Source: Limosilactobacillus antri DSM 16041 (GTDB taxonomy: Bacteria; Bacillota; Bacilli; Lactobacillales; Lactobacillaceae). Taken from it: a stretch of 64,000 nt of DNA. Below are positions 32,219-41,424 of this stretch, in pieces. The notes under the pieces are model-generated. The model did not search any database. It saw nothing but the letters and a program-made list of their open reading frames with translations, and had not been told where the DNA came from. Location: the NCBI RefSeq assembly GCF_000160835.1, contig NZ_GG700738.1:98926-162925 (forward strand), in the 5' to 3' direction. The position numbers and the translations under genes were made by a program. Numbering within the stretch: the stretch's first letter is position 1; every line of letters begins with the position of its first letter.

Positions 32219-32258
32219 AAGAAGCTCCCTGTTTCAGCTGAAATGGGGAGCTTTTCTT
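32219..32258 (+). terminator. Terminator after rpoE
   Basis: GAAGCTCCC pairs with GGGAGCTTTTC, with TTTCAGCTGAAA inside also self-pairing. T-rich end. Confidence 0.85.
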
Positions 32259-32287
32259 TATTTTGGTTGGCACCTGAAATTAATTAA

Positions 32288-33907
<1,620 letters not shown>

Positions 33908-34094
33908 ACCGGGTAAATGGGGACAACCAGGTTCCATTGCAGCGGAAAGGTACTAACGCGATTGCACTAGTGCTGGCTAGTCGGCGTTTTAGTTGACTAA
34001 CGGCACATCGACGGGGGAGGGGACAAATAAGGTCAGTACGACCGGTTCGCCGCCTCTTTTAATTTCCTTAAGATTACCGATAAAAGGTTGTAAT

Positions 34095-34136
34095 TTAATA
34101 AACAATTAATTATCATTACTATTGATTGTTTATTAA
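34095..34136. repeat. 12-base inverted repeat ahead of murA
   Basis: TTAATAAACAAT (34095-34106) and ATTGTTTATTAA (34125-34136) are exact inverse copies 18 bases apart, in a very AT-rich 289-base gap (33908-34196) between pyrG and murA. They may form an operator or an RNA hairpin; no T-run marks it as a terminator. Confidence 0.5.
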
Positions 34137-34196
34137 CAATAACTAAAAAAATAAAGCAAATAATAACTAACTATTTTTAAGTGAGGAAACACGGAA

Positions 34197-35474
34197 ATGA
34201 AACGAATGATCATTCAAGGAGGAAACCGGCTGTCGGGCGAAGTAACGATCGGCGGCGCGAAAAACAGCACCGTCGCGCTGATTCCGGCCGCAATTCTAGC
34301 GGATACACCTGTACAATTTGATACGGTACCGGATATCTTGGATGTTCACAATCTGATGATCATTTTGAAGTCGATGAACGTCAAGTCGGAGTTTAGCCAT
34401 GGCGTTTTAGACATTGATCCAACACAAATCATCGAAGCTGAACTTCCAAGCAAGGCAATCAAGAGCCTGCGGGCTTCTTATTACTTTATGGGCTCGCTGT
34501 TAGGTCGTTTCCACCGTGCTACGTTAACTTTTCCTGGTGGTGACAATATCGGGCCCCGGCCAATCGACCAGCACCTTAAAGCGTTTAAGGCTTTAGGCGC
34601 GACGGTCAGTGAGAACGGCGGGACCGTTCACTTAGAGGCCCAAAATGGTCTTCACGGCGCCCGGATTTTTATGGACATGGTTTCCGTTGGGGCGACGATC
34701 AACGCGATCCTTGCGGCGGTACGGGCCGAGGGAACGACGGTGATTGAAAACGCCGCTCGGGAACCGGAAATCATTGATCTGGCAACGTTTTTGAATAACA
34801 TGGGCGCCAAGATTCGGGGAGTGGGAACTGATACCATCCGGATCACGGGGGTTAACACCCTCCAGTCGATGAATACCCACACGATTATTGCCGATCGGAT
34901 TGAGTCGGGGACTTACCTGTCCCTAGCTGCAGCGCTTGGCGATGGCGTAATGATCCACAATGTGATCCCTGAGCACCTGGAATCATTCACCAGTAAGATG
35001 ATTGAAATGGGCGTTGACTTGCAGATTGATAGCGACCGCATCTTTGTACCAAAGACCACTAGGTTTAAGCCAATCCATGTTAAGACGATGCCGTACCCGG
35101 GCTTTGCAACTGACCTGCAGCAGCCGTTGACCCCGTTAATGTCATTGGCGGAAGGGGACAGCGTGATTGTCGATACGATCTACCCGAAGCGGGTTAAGCA
35201 CGTCCCTGAATTACAGAAGATGGGGATGCAGATTGAAGCCCATGACGGAACGATCGTCGTTAAACATACGGCTACCCTTCACGGGGCAAACGTGAGTGCC
35301 GGAGAAATTCGGGCCGGGGCCGCATTGACGATTGCTGGTTTAATGGCTGACGGAACAACCGTAATTAATAACGCCGGCAACATCCTGCGGGGCTATGACC
35401 GGATTGTTTGGAAGCTGAACCGCCTCCACGCAAACGTTTCGATTGAAGACGATTCGTCGGTAAAAATTGGTTAG
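34197..35474 (+). CDS. murA: UDP-N-acetylglucosamine 1-carboxyvinyltransferase with Cys-to-Asp active site
   Basis: 425-residue first enzyme of peptidoglycan synthesis, joining PEP to UDP-GlcNAc. K22/N23 (GGAKNS) and the RPIDQH block are in place. The active-site loop, which normally reads PGGC, reads PGGDNIGPRPID, so residue 116 is Asp (codon GAC at 34542-34544) where E. coli MurA has Cys115. Asp enzymes of other bacteria work but are not alkylated by fosfomycin. A possible second murA would lie outside the window. Confidence 0.95.
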   Translation: MKRMIIQGGNRLSGEVTIGGAKNSTVALIPAAILADTPVQFDTVPDILDVHNLMIILKSMNVKSEFSHGVLDIDPTQIIEAELPSKAIKSLRASYYFMGSLLGRFHRATLTFPGGDNIGPRPIDQHLKAFKALGATVSENGGTVHLEAQNGLHGARIFMDMVSVGATINAILAAVRAEGTTVIENAAREPEIIDLATFLNNMGAKIRGVGTDTIRITGVNTLQSMNTHTIIADRIESGTYLSLAAALGDGVMIHNVIPEHLESFTSKMIEMGVDLQIDSDRIFVPKTTRFKPIHVKTMPYPGFATDLQQPLTPLMSLAEGDSVIVDTIYPKRVKHVPELQKMGMQIEAHDGTIVVKHTATLHGANVSAGEIRAGAALTIAGLMADGTTVINNAGNILRGYDRIVWKLNRLHANVSIEDDSSVKIG

Positions 35475-35567
35475 GCGGTTGCGTTGCTAACTGATTCATG
35501 ATATTCTATTAGGGTTGATTATCTATGTTTCAGGCAATGATTCATGGCAAAAGGAGCGTATAAAGTT

Positions 35568-35813
35568 ATGAAACAAGGAATTCATCCAGATTACCATCCA
35601 GTAGTGTTTGAAGATTCTTCTACTGGTTTCAAGTTTATCTCTGGTTCTACTGCTACTTCCAAGGAAACCATCAAGTGGGAAGACGGCAACGAATACCCAC
35701 TGATCCGGGTTGAAGTTACCTCAGATTCACACCCATTCTACACTGGTAAGCAAAAGTTTACCCAGGCCGATGGTGCGGTGGACAAGTTCAACAAAAAGTA
35801 CGGTCTCAAGTAA
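35568..35813 (+). CDS. rpmE2: 50S ribosomal protein L31 type B
   Basis: 81 residues starting [16 protein letters not shown]. The ATG at 35544 lies upstream of the AAAGGAG site (35549-35555), so 35568 is the true start. It lacks the CxxC zinc residues, so it is the zinc-independent form, which is often made under zinc shortage. No Zur-like box was seen here. Confidence 0.96.
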   Translation: MKQGIHPDYHPVVFEDSSTGFKFISGSTATSKETIKWEDGNEYPLIRVEVTSDSHPFYTGKQKFTQADGAVDKFNKKYGLK

Positions 35814-35831
35814 GACCGCTAGCTTGGAGCA

Positions 35832-35877
35832 GGAGGGCGATGAACAAGGTGTGCTTGTTCATCGCCCTCCTTTTTTA
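35832..35877 (+). terminator. Terminator after rpmE2
   Basis: GGAGGGCGATGAACAAG pairs perfectly with CTTGTTCATCGCCCTCC around a 5-base loop, then TTTTTT. Confidence 0.95.
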
Positions 35878-35924
35878 TTTATGGTAAACTGAACGCAGTC
35901 GAATGGAATAGAGGAGGACGGAAC

Positions 35925-36638
35925 GTGGAAAAAAAGAATAAGCGCGGATTGCCGAACTGGCTCCGGTGGACGTTGGTGGTAATCCTGCTGGTAATTTCGC
36001 TCTGCTTGATTTTTAACCAGCAGATCAAGGAGCAGCTGGTGGGCAACTACCGCCCCGCGATTACCCAGCAGACCATCAAACGGGACGCCGCAAAGAAGGC
36101 GACGTATAATTATAATGATGTTCAGGACCTGAACCTGCAGACGGTGGCCCGGGCGCGGGCCCAAAAGCAGCCGATTAACATTATCGGTGAAATTACTGTC
36201 CCGGCGGCGAACATGACGATTCCAATTGCCAATGGGGTCAATAATACGACCCTAGCCTTAGCAGCGGGAACGATGCGGCCGGACATGAAGATGGGCCAGG
36301 GCAACTATGCGTTAGCTGGCCATAATATGGCGCACGGGAGTAAAATCTTATTTTCACCACTGTACTACCATGCTAAGGTGGGCCAGATGGTGTACATTAC
36401 CGATTTAAAGCGGGTATATGAGTATAAGATCTACCAGCGCACCTTTATTGAGCCGACCCAGGTAGAAGTGGTCAACGACACCCCGCAGCGAATCATTACG
36501 TTAATCACTTGCAACGCTAACGGCGAACGGCGGTTAATGCTTCGGGGCCGGTTCATCCAGTCCGAGCCGTTCAAGCAGGCTCCCCAGCAGGTGCAGAAGA
36601 ACTTTAGCAGTAAGTACACTACTGGACGGAATTCGTAA
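35925..36638 (+). CDS. srtA: Class A sortase
   Basis: 237-residue transpeptidase anchoring LPxTG proteins to the wall. One N-terminal membrane helix (about 14-32), then the sortase barrel with catalytic His in LAGHNMAHGSKILFSPL, Cys in ITLITCNANGERRLM and Arg in MLRGRF. The start is GTG after GAGGAGG. No LPxTG substrate is encoded in this window. Confidence 0.94.
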   Translation: MEKKNKRGLPNWLRWTLVVILLVISLCLIFNQQIKEQLVGNYRPAITQQTIKRDAAKKATYNYNDVQDLNLQTVARARAQKQPINIIGEITVPAANMTIPIANGVNNTTLALAAGTMRPDMKMGQGNYALAGHNMAHGSKILFSPLYYHAKVGQMVYITDLKRVYEYKIYQRTFIEPTQVEVVNDTPQRIITLITCNANGERRLMLRGRFIQSEPFKQAPQQVQKNFSSKYTTGRNS

Positions 36639-36691
36639 TAGCTGGCTAATATCCCAAGGATAATATAACCTTAGTTGTGATTTGAATTTAT

Positions 36692-36710
36692 TTATCTAAT
36701 GCTTAGATAA
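36692..36710. promoter_or_regulatory. Palindrome TTATCTAA-N3-TTAGATAA before the helical protein gene
   Basis: A perfect 8-base inverse repeat ends 2 bases before a TATAAT box (36713-36718) that would serve the gene at 36802. This placement in the -35/spacer region suits a repressor or activator site. The cognate regulator is unknown. Confidence 0.5.
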
Positions 36711-36801
36711 TATATAATGTTAAATGATTGTATAATTTAAATTATATTACTATAATGGTGACGTAAACGTAATAGTTTTACTTATTTAGGAGGTAGTTAC
36801 T

Positions 36802-37242
36802 ATGGCTGATTACGCAAAACGTCAATTAAAAGCATTGGACCGGATCGCAAAGAAGATTGCCGATGCGGAAGGACACCTGACAAAGATTGAAGATAGTATT
36901 GATAATAAGAAGCACCGGACGGCCCAGCACGAAACGATTAAGGATATCAAGTCGATCTTGAAGCACGCTTATAAAGTCGACAAAGACGCTGATAAGTTAG
37001 AAGAGCGTGCTGGCGAAGGCCATAAGGATCCGGCTGAGAACCACTACATCTACATGGAAGATGAAGAGGTCGTTATTAAGGACTTGGAAAAGGCCTTTAA
37101 GGAACTTGATGACAAGCTTGGTCAATTGACGGATACCGAAGGGGATAAGGTTAAAGCTTTCCGGGCCGAACACCATTACCTTGAAAAAGCCAAGGATATT
37201 TTGCAAAAGGCGGGGAAGTACCACCCTGCTGACCAGGACTGA
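36802..37242 (+). CDS. Unknown small, charged helical protein
   Basis: 146 residues, no Cys, no signal, no membrane segment. Heptad-like patterns and high Lys/Glu/Asp/Ala content predict long helices (for example KALDRIAKKIADAEGHLTKIEDS). No family was recognised. The excellent AGGAGG site, strong -10 and operator-like palindrome suggest a well-expressed, regulated gene, perhaps a stress protein; that last point is only inference. Confidence 0.75.
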   Translation: MADYAKRQLKALDRIAKKIADAEGHLTKIEDSIDNKKHRTAQHETIKDIKSILKHAYKVDKDADKLEERAGEGHKDPAENHYIYMEDEEVVIKDLEKAFKELDDKLGQLTDTEGDKVKAFRAEHHYLEKAKDILQKAGKYHPADQD

Positions 37243-37309
37243 TTTTTAATAATTAGTAAGCGAAGCCGTTTATGCTGAGTGCTGATGGGAAGCTTGGGCT
37301 TTCGCTATT

Positions 37310-37342
37310 AGTTCAGGACGAATAAGTCGTTCTGGACTTTTT
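37310..37342 (+). terminator. Terminator downstream of the helical protein gene
   Basis: AGTTCAG-ACGA pairs with TCGT-CTGGACT, then TTTTT. Another weaker hairpin (AGCGAAGCC / GGCTTTCGCT, about 37258-37306) lies just before it. Confidence 0.75.
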
Positions 37343-37361
37343 AGTTACTGCGGAGCTGGCT

Positions 37362-37425
37362 TTTAGGAAGCACAAATAAGGGCCTAGAGTTCGACATTGC
37401 CGAGCTTTAGGCCCCATTTGTGTAT
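37362..37425. repeat. Hairpin repeat family B, copy 2
   Basis: CACAAAT (37371-37377) pairs with ATTTGTG (37416-37422) and GGGCCTA (37380-37386) with TAGGCCC (37408-37414). It matches copy 1 at 27828-27887, and the differing stem bases keep pairing. Followed by a T-rich end. Confidence 0.7.
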
Positions 37426-37519
37426 GATTTTTAGCTTAGTAATGATACCTATGCCGTATCCCCTCTCTACACCTGCTGCAGATAAGAGTTTCCGCAAAGA
37501 AAATCGGCAACCGGGTGGC

Positions 37520-37981
37520 TTACAGCTGGCCTTTAATCCGGTCTAGCCATTGGGGAAGGGCCCGCGATAAGCTTCGGTAGGTATCCTCGAAACGGTGGGT
37601 GTACCAAGGATCGGGAATCTCCTCGTTTTCGTGGCCCGCAACCACTTCATTTGCTAGATGGATTTTATGCTGGTCACCAGCAGGGGCCATGCGACGGAGG
37701 GCGGTCAGGTTCATCTGGTCCATGCAGATAATGTAGTCCGCCCACGCAAAGTCGCGTTGAGTAATTGGGCGGGCAACCAGTCCCGCGGTGGGGAGCCCAT
37801 GTTGTTCCATCGTCCGCCGCGCGCCGGGATACGGCGGGTTGCCCGCTTCGTAGTCTGTGGTGCCAGCAGAGTCGACCTGGATTTGATTGCTAAGGTTTGC
37901 GCTGGCAACTAGTTGGCGAAACATGCTTTCTGCCATCGGTGACCGACAGATGTTGCCGAGACAGACAAATAGAACGTTCAT
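37520..37981 (-). CDS. Low molecular weight protein tyrosine phosphatase
   Basis: 153 residues. The catalytic P-loop is CLGNICRS (C7, R13) and the general acid Asp lies in EIPDPWY near residue 120. Cytosolic phosphatase; targets are often tyrosine kinases of polysaccharide synthesis or arginine-phosphate proteins, neither visible here. Single minus-strand gene. Confidence 0.92.
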   Translation of the reverse strand: MNVLFVCLGNICRSPMAESMFRQLVASANLSNQIQVDSAGTTDYEAGNPPYPGARRTMEQHGLPTAGLVARPITQRDFAWADYIICMDQMNLTALRRMAPAGDQHKIHLANEVVAGHENEEIPDPWYTHRFEDTYRSLSRALPQWLDRIKGQL

Positions 37982-38119
37982 ATTAACACCTCATTGATTG
38001 ATTTCTTTTAGTTTATCATACAAGAAATTCTAAAGTTTTGCTAAGGGGGCAGCGGGAGCTTTTCACTGGCGAATTAAATCTGGTAAAATATTAACAATAA
38101 TTTAAAGGAGGAGAGCAGA

Positions 38120-38680
38120 ATGGCTATTTTAATTGTCATCCTGGTGCTGGTTGTCATCATCGGAATTTACGTTGTGATGTACAACGGGCTAGTCCAGTTA
38201 CGGGTTCACGCCCAGGAGTCCTGGAGTCAGATTGACGTTCAGCTTCAGCGGCGTAATGATTTGATCCCCAACTTAGTGTCAACGGTGAAGGGGTACAGTA
38301 AGTACGAAGCTTCAACGCTGGCGAAGGTTACGGAGCTCCGCACGGCGTTGAATAATGTTCCTGACGATGATCACGCCAAGAAGATGGAGGTTTCAAACGA
38401 GCTGACGGGGACCCTACGGACTTTGTTTGCGGTTGCGGAAAACTATCCAGATTTAAAGGCGAGCACCGAATACCAGCAGCTGATGGAGGAGCTGAGCAAT
38501 ACGGAAAATAAGATTGCGTACTCCCGGCAGCTATACAATAGTACGGTGGCGGCGTTGAATGCCAAAATTCAGTCGTTCCCGAGCAATATCGTCGCTAAGC
38601 TGCACCACTTTGCGCAGATGGATTACTTGCAGGTGCCGGACAGTGCAAAGGAAACGCCTAAGGTTTCGTTTGACGATTAG
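38120..38680 (+). CDS. lemA: LemA family protein
   Basis: 186 residues with one N-terminal membrane helix (about 2-22) and a helical bundle outside or inside the cell (RVHAQESWSQIDVQLQRRNDLIPNLV). Usually paired with HtpX, as here (10-base gap). Role not settled. Strong AAAGGAGGAG site. Confidence 0.92.
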   Translation: MAILIVILVLVVIIGIYVVMYNGLVQLRVHAQESWSQIDVQLQRRNDLIPNLVSTVKGYSKYEASTLAKVTELRTALNNVPDDDHAKKMEVSNELTGTLRTLFAVAENYPDLKASTEYQQLMEELSNTENKIAYSRQLYNSTVAALNAKIQSFPSNIVAKLHHFAQMDYLQVPDSAKETPKVSFDD

Positions 38681-38690
38681 GGTGAGATAG

Positions 38691-39587
38691 ATGTTATACC
38701 AGCAAATTGCACGAAATAAGCGAAGAACCGTGCTTGTGATGGCCGGCTTCTTCTTGCTCGTTGCTTTGATTGGGGCGGCAATTGGCTACCTGTTTGCCCG
38801 TTCTGCGTTTGGTGGGATTATCATTGCCGGAGTACTGGCCCTGATTTATATGGCTGTGATTATTGGCCAATCGACGGACGTAGTGATGAACATGAATAAT
38901 GCTCACGAAATCCATTCCGCAAAGGAGGCACCTGCACTGTGGCACGTGGTGGAGGATATGGCAATGGTGGCCCAGGTGCCAATGCCGCGGGTCTTTATTA
39001 TTGACGACCCCAGTCCGAATGCCTTTGCGACGGGAAATAACCCGGAGCACGCCGCGGTGGCGGCGACGACCGGCTTGATGGAAATTATGAACCGGGAAGA
39101 ATTGGAAGCAGTGATGGGGCACGAGATGAGCCACGTGCGTAATTATGATATCCGCCTTCAAACGATTGCGCTGGCGTTGTCAGCGGCGATTAGTATGCTG
39201 GTTAACTTTGCCGGCAATTTTTGGTGGTTTGGTGGTAGCAGTAACGATGACGACGATGATAATAGCTGGGGTGTCTTCGCAATCCTAGGATCAGTATTGT
39301 TGATTATCCTGGCACCGTTGGCGGCCACCATTGCTCAGATGGCGCTGTCGCGAAATCGTGAATACTTGGCGGATGCCGGTTCAGTTGAACTGACCCGAAA
39401 TCCACACGGGATGATCAGCGCGTTAGAGAAGCTCAAAGGTGCTCAGCCGATGGAACACGTTGCTCCTAGCAGTAGCGGTTTATACATCAGTGATCCGGAG
39501 GAGAATGGTCACCACAGATGGTTTAGCGATTTATTCGCGACCCACCCACCACTGGATGCGCGCATCGAGCGGTTAGAGAAAATGTAA
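38691..39587 (+). CDS. htpX: Membrane metalloprotease HtpX
   Basis: 298-residue M48 peptidase for quality control of membrane proteins. Two N-terminal membrane segments (about 15-58), zinc motif HEMSH (in [13 protein letters not shown]), third ligand Glu in [10 protein letters not shown], and two more membrane segments between. An Asp-run (DDDDDN) sits in a loop. In related lactobacilli murF usually lies near this pair; here the prd/sel block separates them. Confidence 0.95.
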   Translation: MLYQQIARNKRRTVLVMAGFFLLVALIGAAIGYLFARSAFGGIIIAGVLALIYMAVIIGQSTDVVMNMNNAHEIHSAKEAPALWHVVEDMAMVAQVPMPRVFIIDDPSPNAFATGNNPEHAAVAATTGLMEIMNREELEAVMGHEMSHVRNYDIRLQTIALALSAAISMLVNFAGNFWWFGGSSNDDDDDNSWGVFAILGSVLLIILAPLAATIAQMALSRNREYLADAGSVELTRNPHGMISALEKLKGAQPMEHVAPSSSGLYISDPEENGHHRWFSDLFATHPPLDARIERLEKM

Positions 39588-39603
39588 ATTGTTTCGGTTG
39601 GAC

Positions 39604-39635
39604 AGGGAACCACGGTGTGTGGTTGCCCGTTTTTT
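39604..39635 (+). terminator. Terminator after htpX
   Basis: GGG-ACCAC pairs with GTGGTT-CCC, then TTTTTT. Its T-run merges with the left copy of the 18-base repeat bordering the prd/sel block. Confidence 0.85.
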
Positions 39636-39649
39636 AATTAAGATAGTTT
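39632..39649 (+). repeat. Left border direct repeat of the prd/sel block
   Basis: TTTTAATTAAGATAGTTT, identical to 58229-58246. ATGTCTTT follows 8 bases later here and 10 bases later in the right copy. Reads as the two halves of one ancestral site, split by the insert. Confidence 0.7.
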
Positions 39650-39690
39650 AGAAAATTATGTCTTTGAATTAGGATATTTACTTTATTACT

Positions 39691-39705
39691 TAGGAACCGT
39701 TTTCA
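39691..39705 (+). promoter_or_regulatory. cre-like site on the prdC -35 box
   Basis: TAGGAACCGTTTTCA fits the CcpA consensus WTGNAANCGNWNNCW with one mismatch. It overlaps the proposed -35 (TTTTCA, 39700-39705), which lies 17 bases from the -10 TATTAT (39723-39728). The same 13 bases (GAACCGTTTTCAA) recur inverted on the prdA -35. An ATTACTT/AAGTAAT inverse repeat flanks it. Confidence 0.6.
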
Positions 39706-39740
39706 ACAACAAGTAATTGTGATATTATTAACGTAGGTTT

Positions 39741-39773
39741 ATGTGTGGTTTGTGCATTGAATAGGAGATGCAC
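39741..39773 (+). promoter_or_regulatory. prdC leader: shared ATGTGTGGTTTGT motif and hairpin holding the ribosome site
   Basis: ATGTGTGGTTTGT (39741-39753) recurs inverted ahead of prdA (44320-44332). GTGCAT (39752-39757) then pairs with ATGCAC (39768-39773), leaving the AGGAG ribosome site (39763-39767) in the loop, just before the ATG at 39776. Could allow translational control. Confidence 0.55.
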
Positions 39774-39775
39774 TT

Positions 39776-41110
39776 ATGAGTAAGTTAGTGTTACCGCTGA
39801 AAGAGAGCGTTGGCGTTCCAGTTACACCAATTGTTAATAAAGGCGACCATGTCAAACGTGGCCAACTGATTGGGAAGCCAGACGGGCTGGGTGCAAATTT
39901 GCACGCAAGTGTCTATGGTACAATTACTGAAATTAATGATGAGGCAATTGTAATTGAAGCCGATGATGAACAGCCTGCAGATTTTGTGAAAATTCCAGAC
40001 ACTGATTCTAATTTAGAGGCAATTCGTGAAGCTGGTGTTATTGGTGCTGGTGGTGCAGGATTTCCAGCCGCTGCCAAATATTCGCGTCCAATTCCGGGTG
40101 GGCATTTATTTATTAATGCTGCAGAATGTGAACCAATTCTGGGGCATAACGTTTCACGAATCACGACAGATGCTGAACAAATTATTCGGGGCGCTGAATA
40201 CATCAAAGAAATCGTTCAAGCAAAAGATATTCATATTGCAATCAAGCGCTATCATACTAATGTTGTGGCCTTGCTTGAGGAATTGACACGAACTCATGAT
40301 GATATTTCATTAGAGTTAATGTGGAACCGCTACCCAGAAGGTGAAGAGCGGGCTGTTTTGCGTGATTCAGGTTTATATAAGAAGCCTGATGGCGAGAACG
40401 CGGTCTTAAAAACAACAGAATTACCATATGCCGCTAATGCGATTGTCACTAATGTAGAAACTGTTTACCGTGCAGCACGGGCAATTGAAAATCGTGAGCC
40501 AGTCATGAGTAAAGACATTACGGTTGCTGGCCGGTTGAATGGTGATAACAAAATGATATTGGTGCATAAGGATGTTCCAGTTGGTACTCTTGTTGGCGAT
40601 ATCTTAAGTGAATTCCCTGATATGGCGGATTACGGAGAATTAATTATGGGTGGACCATTTACTGGTCATAGCACAACTCTAGATAGTCCGATTACTAAAG
40701 TTGATGGTGGTATTATTGCCACTATTCCGTTCCCTAATTTACACGGTGAAAAGGTGGGGTTGTTGGCCTGTGCCTGCAGCGCTACACCAGCACGGATGAA
40801 AGAGTTAGCGGAAAAAATGAATGCTGACGTAACCGGTGTAGAATGGTGTAAAAATGCTGTAGTTAACCCGAAAACCGGTACTGCTAAGTGTAAGAACCCA
40901 GGAATTTGTCCTGGACAGGCACAAACCATCTTAAAACTACGTAAGGAAGGCGCCAAGACCTTGCTAGTAGGTAACTGTACTGACTGTACTAATACCGTTA
41001 TGGGGGTAGCGCCAAAACTAAATATGCCCGTATACCACACTACGGATTTTGCTCGGCGGGCAGTTGATATGCGGATTATGCGGAACATTTTGCCAGAAAA
41101 TAACGAATAG
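39776..41110 (+). CDS. prdC: PrdC, RnfC-like electron transfer protein of D-proline reductase
   Basis: 444 residues resembling RnfC. An N-terminal barrel-sandwich part (VNKGDHVKRGQLIG) is followed by the NADH/flavin-type loop GAGGAGFPAAAKY near residue 86, an SLBB-like part (VAGRLNGDNKMILV...VGTLVGDI), and a Cys-rich C-terminus (CACS, EWCK, AKCKNPGIC, NCTDCTN). In clostridia PrdC is thought to pass electrons from NADH to the reductase. From memory, some clostridial PrdC proteins carry Sec; all positions here are Cys and no in-frame UGA is present. No classical 2x[4Fe-4S] ferredoxin motif. Monocistronic, with its own promoter and terminator, unlike clostridial operons. Confidence 0.88.
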   Translation: MSKLVLPLKESVGVPVTPIVNKGDHVKRGQLIGKPDGLGANLHASVYGTITEINDEAIVIEADDEQPADFVKIPDTDSNLEAIREAGVIGAGGAGFPAAAKYSRPIPGGHLFINAAECEPILGHNVSRITTDAEQIIRGAEYIKEIVQAKDIHIAIKRYHTNVVALLEELTRTHDDISLELMWNRYPEGEERAVLRDSGLYKKPDGENAVLKTTELPYAANAIVTNVETVYRAARAIENREPVMSKDITVAGRLNGDNKMILVHKDVPVGTLVGDILSEFPDMADYGELIMGGPFTGHSTTLDSPITKVDGGIIATIPFPNLHGEKVGLLACACSATPARMKELAEKMNADVTGVEWCKNAVVNPKTGTAKCKNPGICPGQAQTILKLRKEGAKTLLVGNCTDCTNTVMGVAPKLNMPVYHTTDFARRAVDMRIMRNILPENNE

Positions 41111-41424
41111 GATTATTTTTAGTTGCTATTCTAAAAATGCATAATACCAAGGGAACAACATTATTCCCTTATATTATGCATTTTAATATCCAGTCACTTG
41201 CGCAATTATGAACAATGATTACTAATATTAGTGCTTGAATCACAGCTATTACCAAATTTTACAGTAATTGTTGGTTAACATACAATTGAGCAAGTATGGT
41301 ACTGAATAGCTTAACTGCTAAGAATACTTTGTTTAGAAATTGTCCGCAAATAAAAACTATTTAATATGACTTGGCCTGTAGTAACAAATTATTTTTAAGC
41401 ACTTTGTGAAGGGAATGGATTAAT
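41111..41424. other. 314-base gap between prdC and the peptide transporter gene
   Basis: No gene seen. It starts with the prdC terminator, then AT-rich sequence that must include the transporter's promoter; TAATAT at about 41362 is a possible -10. The ribosome site GAAGGGA is near 41408-41414. Confidence 0.6.
41134..41184 (+). terminator. Terminator after prdC
   Basis: AAAATGCATAATA pairs perfectly with TATTATGCATTTT (13 pairs), and inside it AAGGGAA pairs with TTCCCTT (7 pairs). Confidence 0.9.

Noticed and set aside
39776-41110. Second selenoprotein in PrdC
   Set aside because: Some clostridial PrdC may carry Sec, but this ORF has only Cys codons and no in-frame TGA before its true stop.
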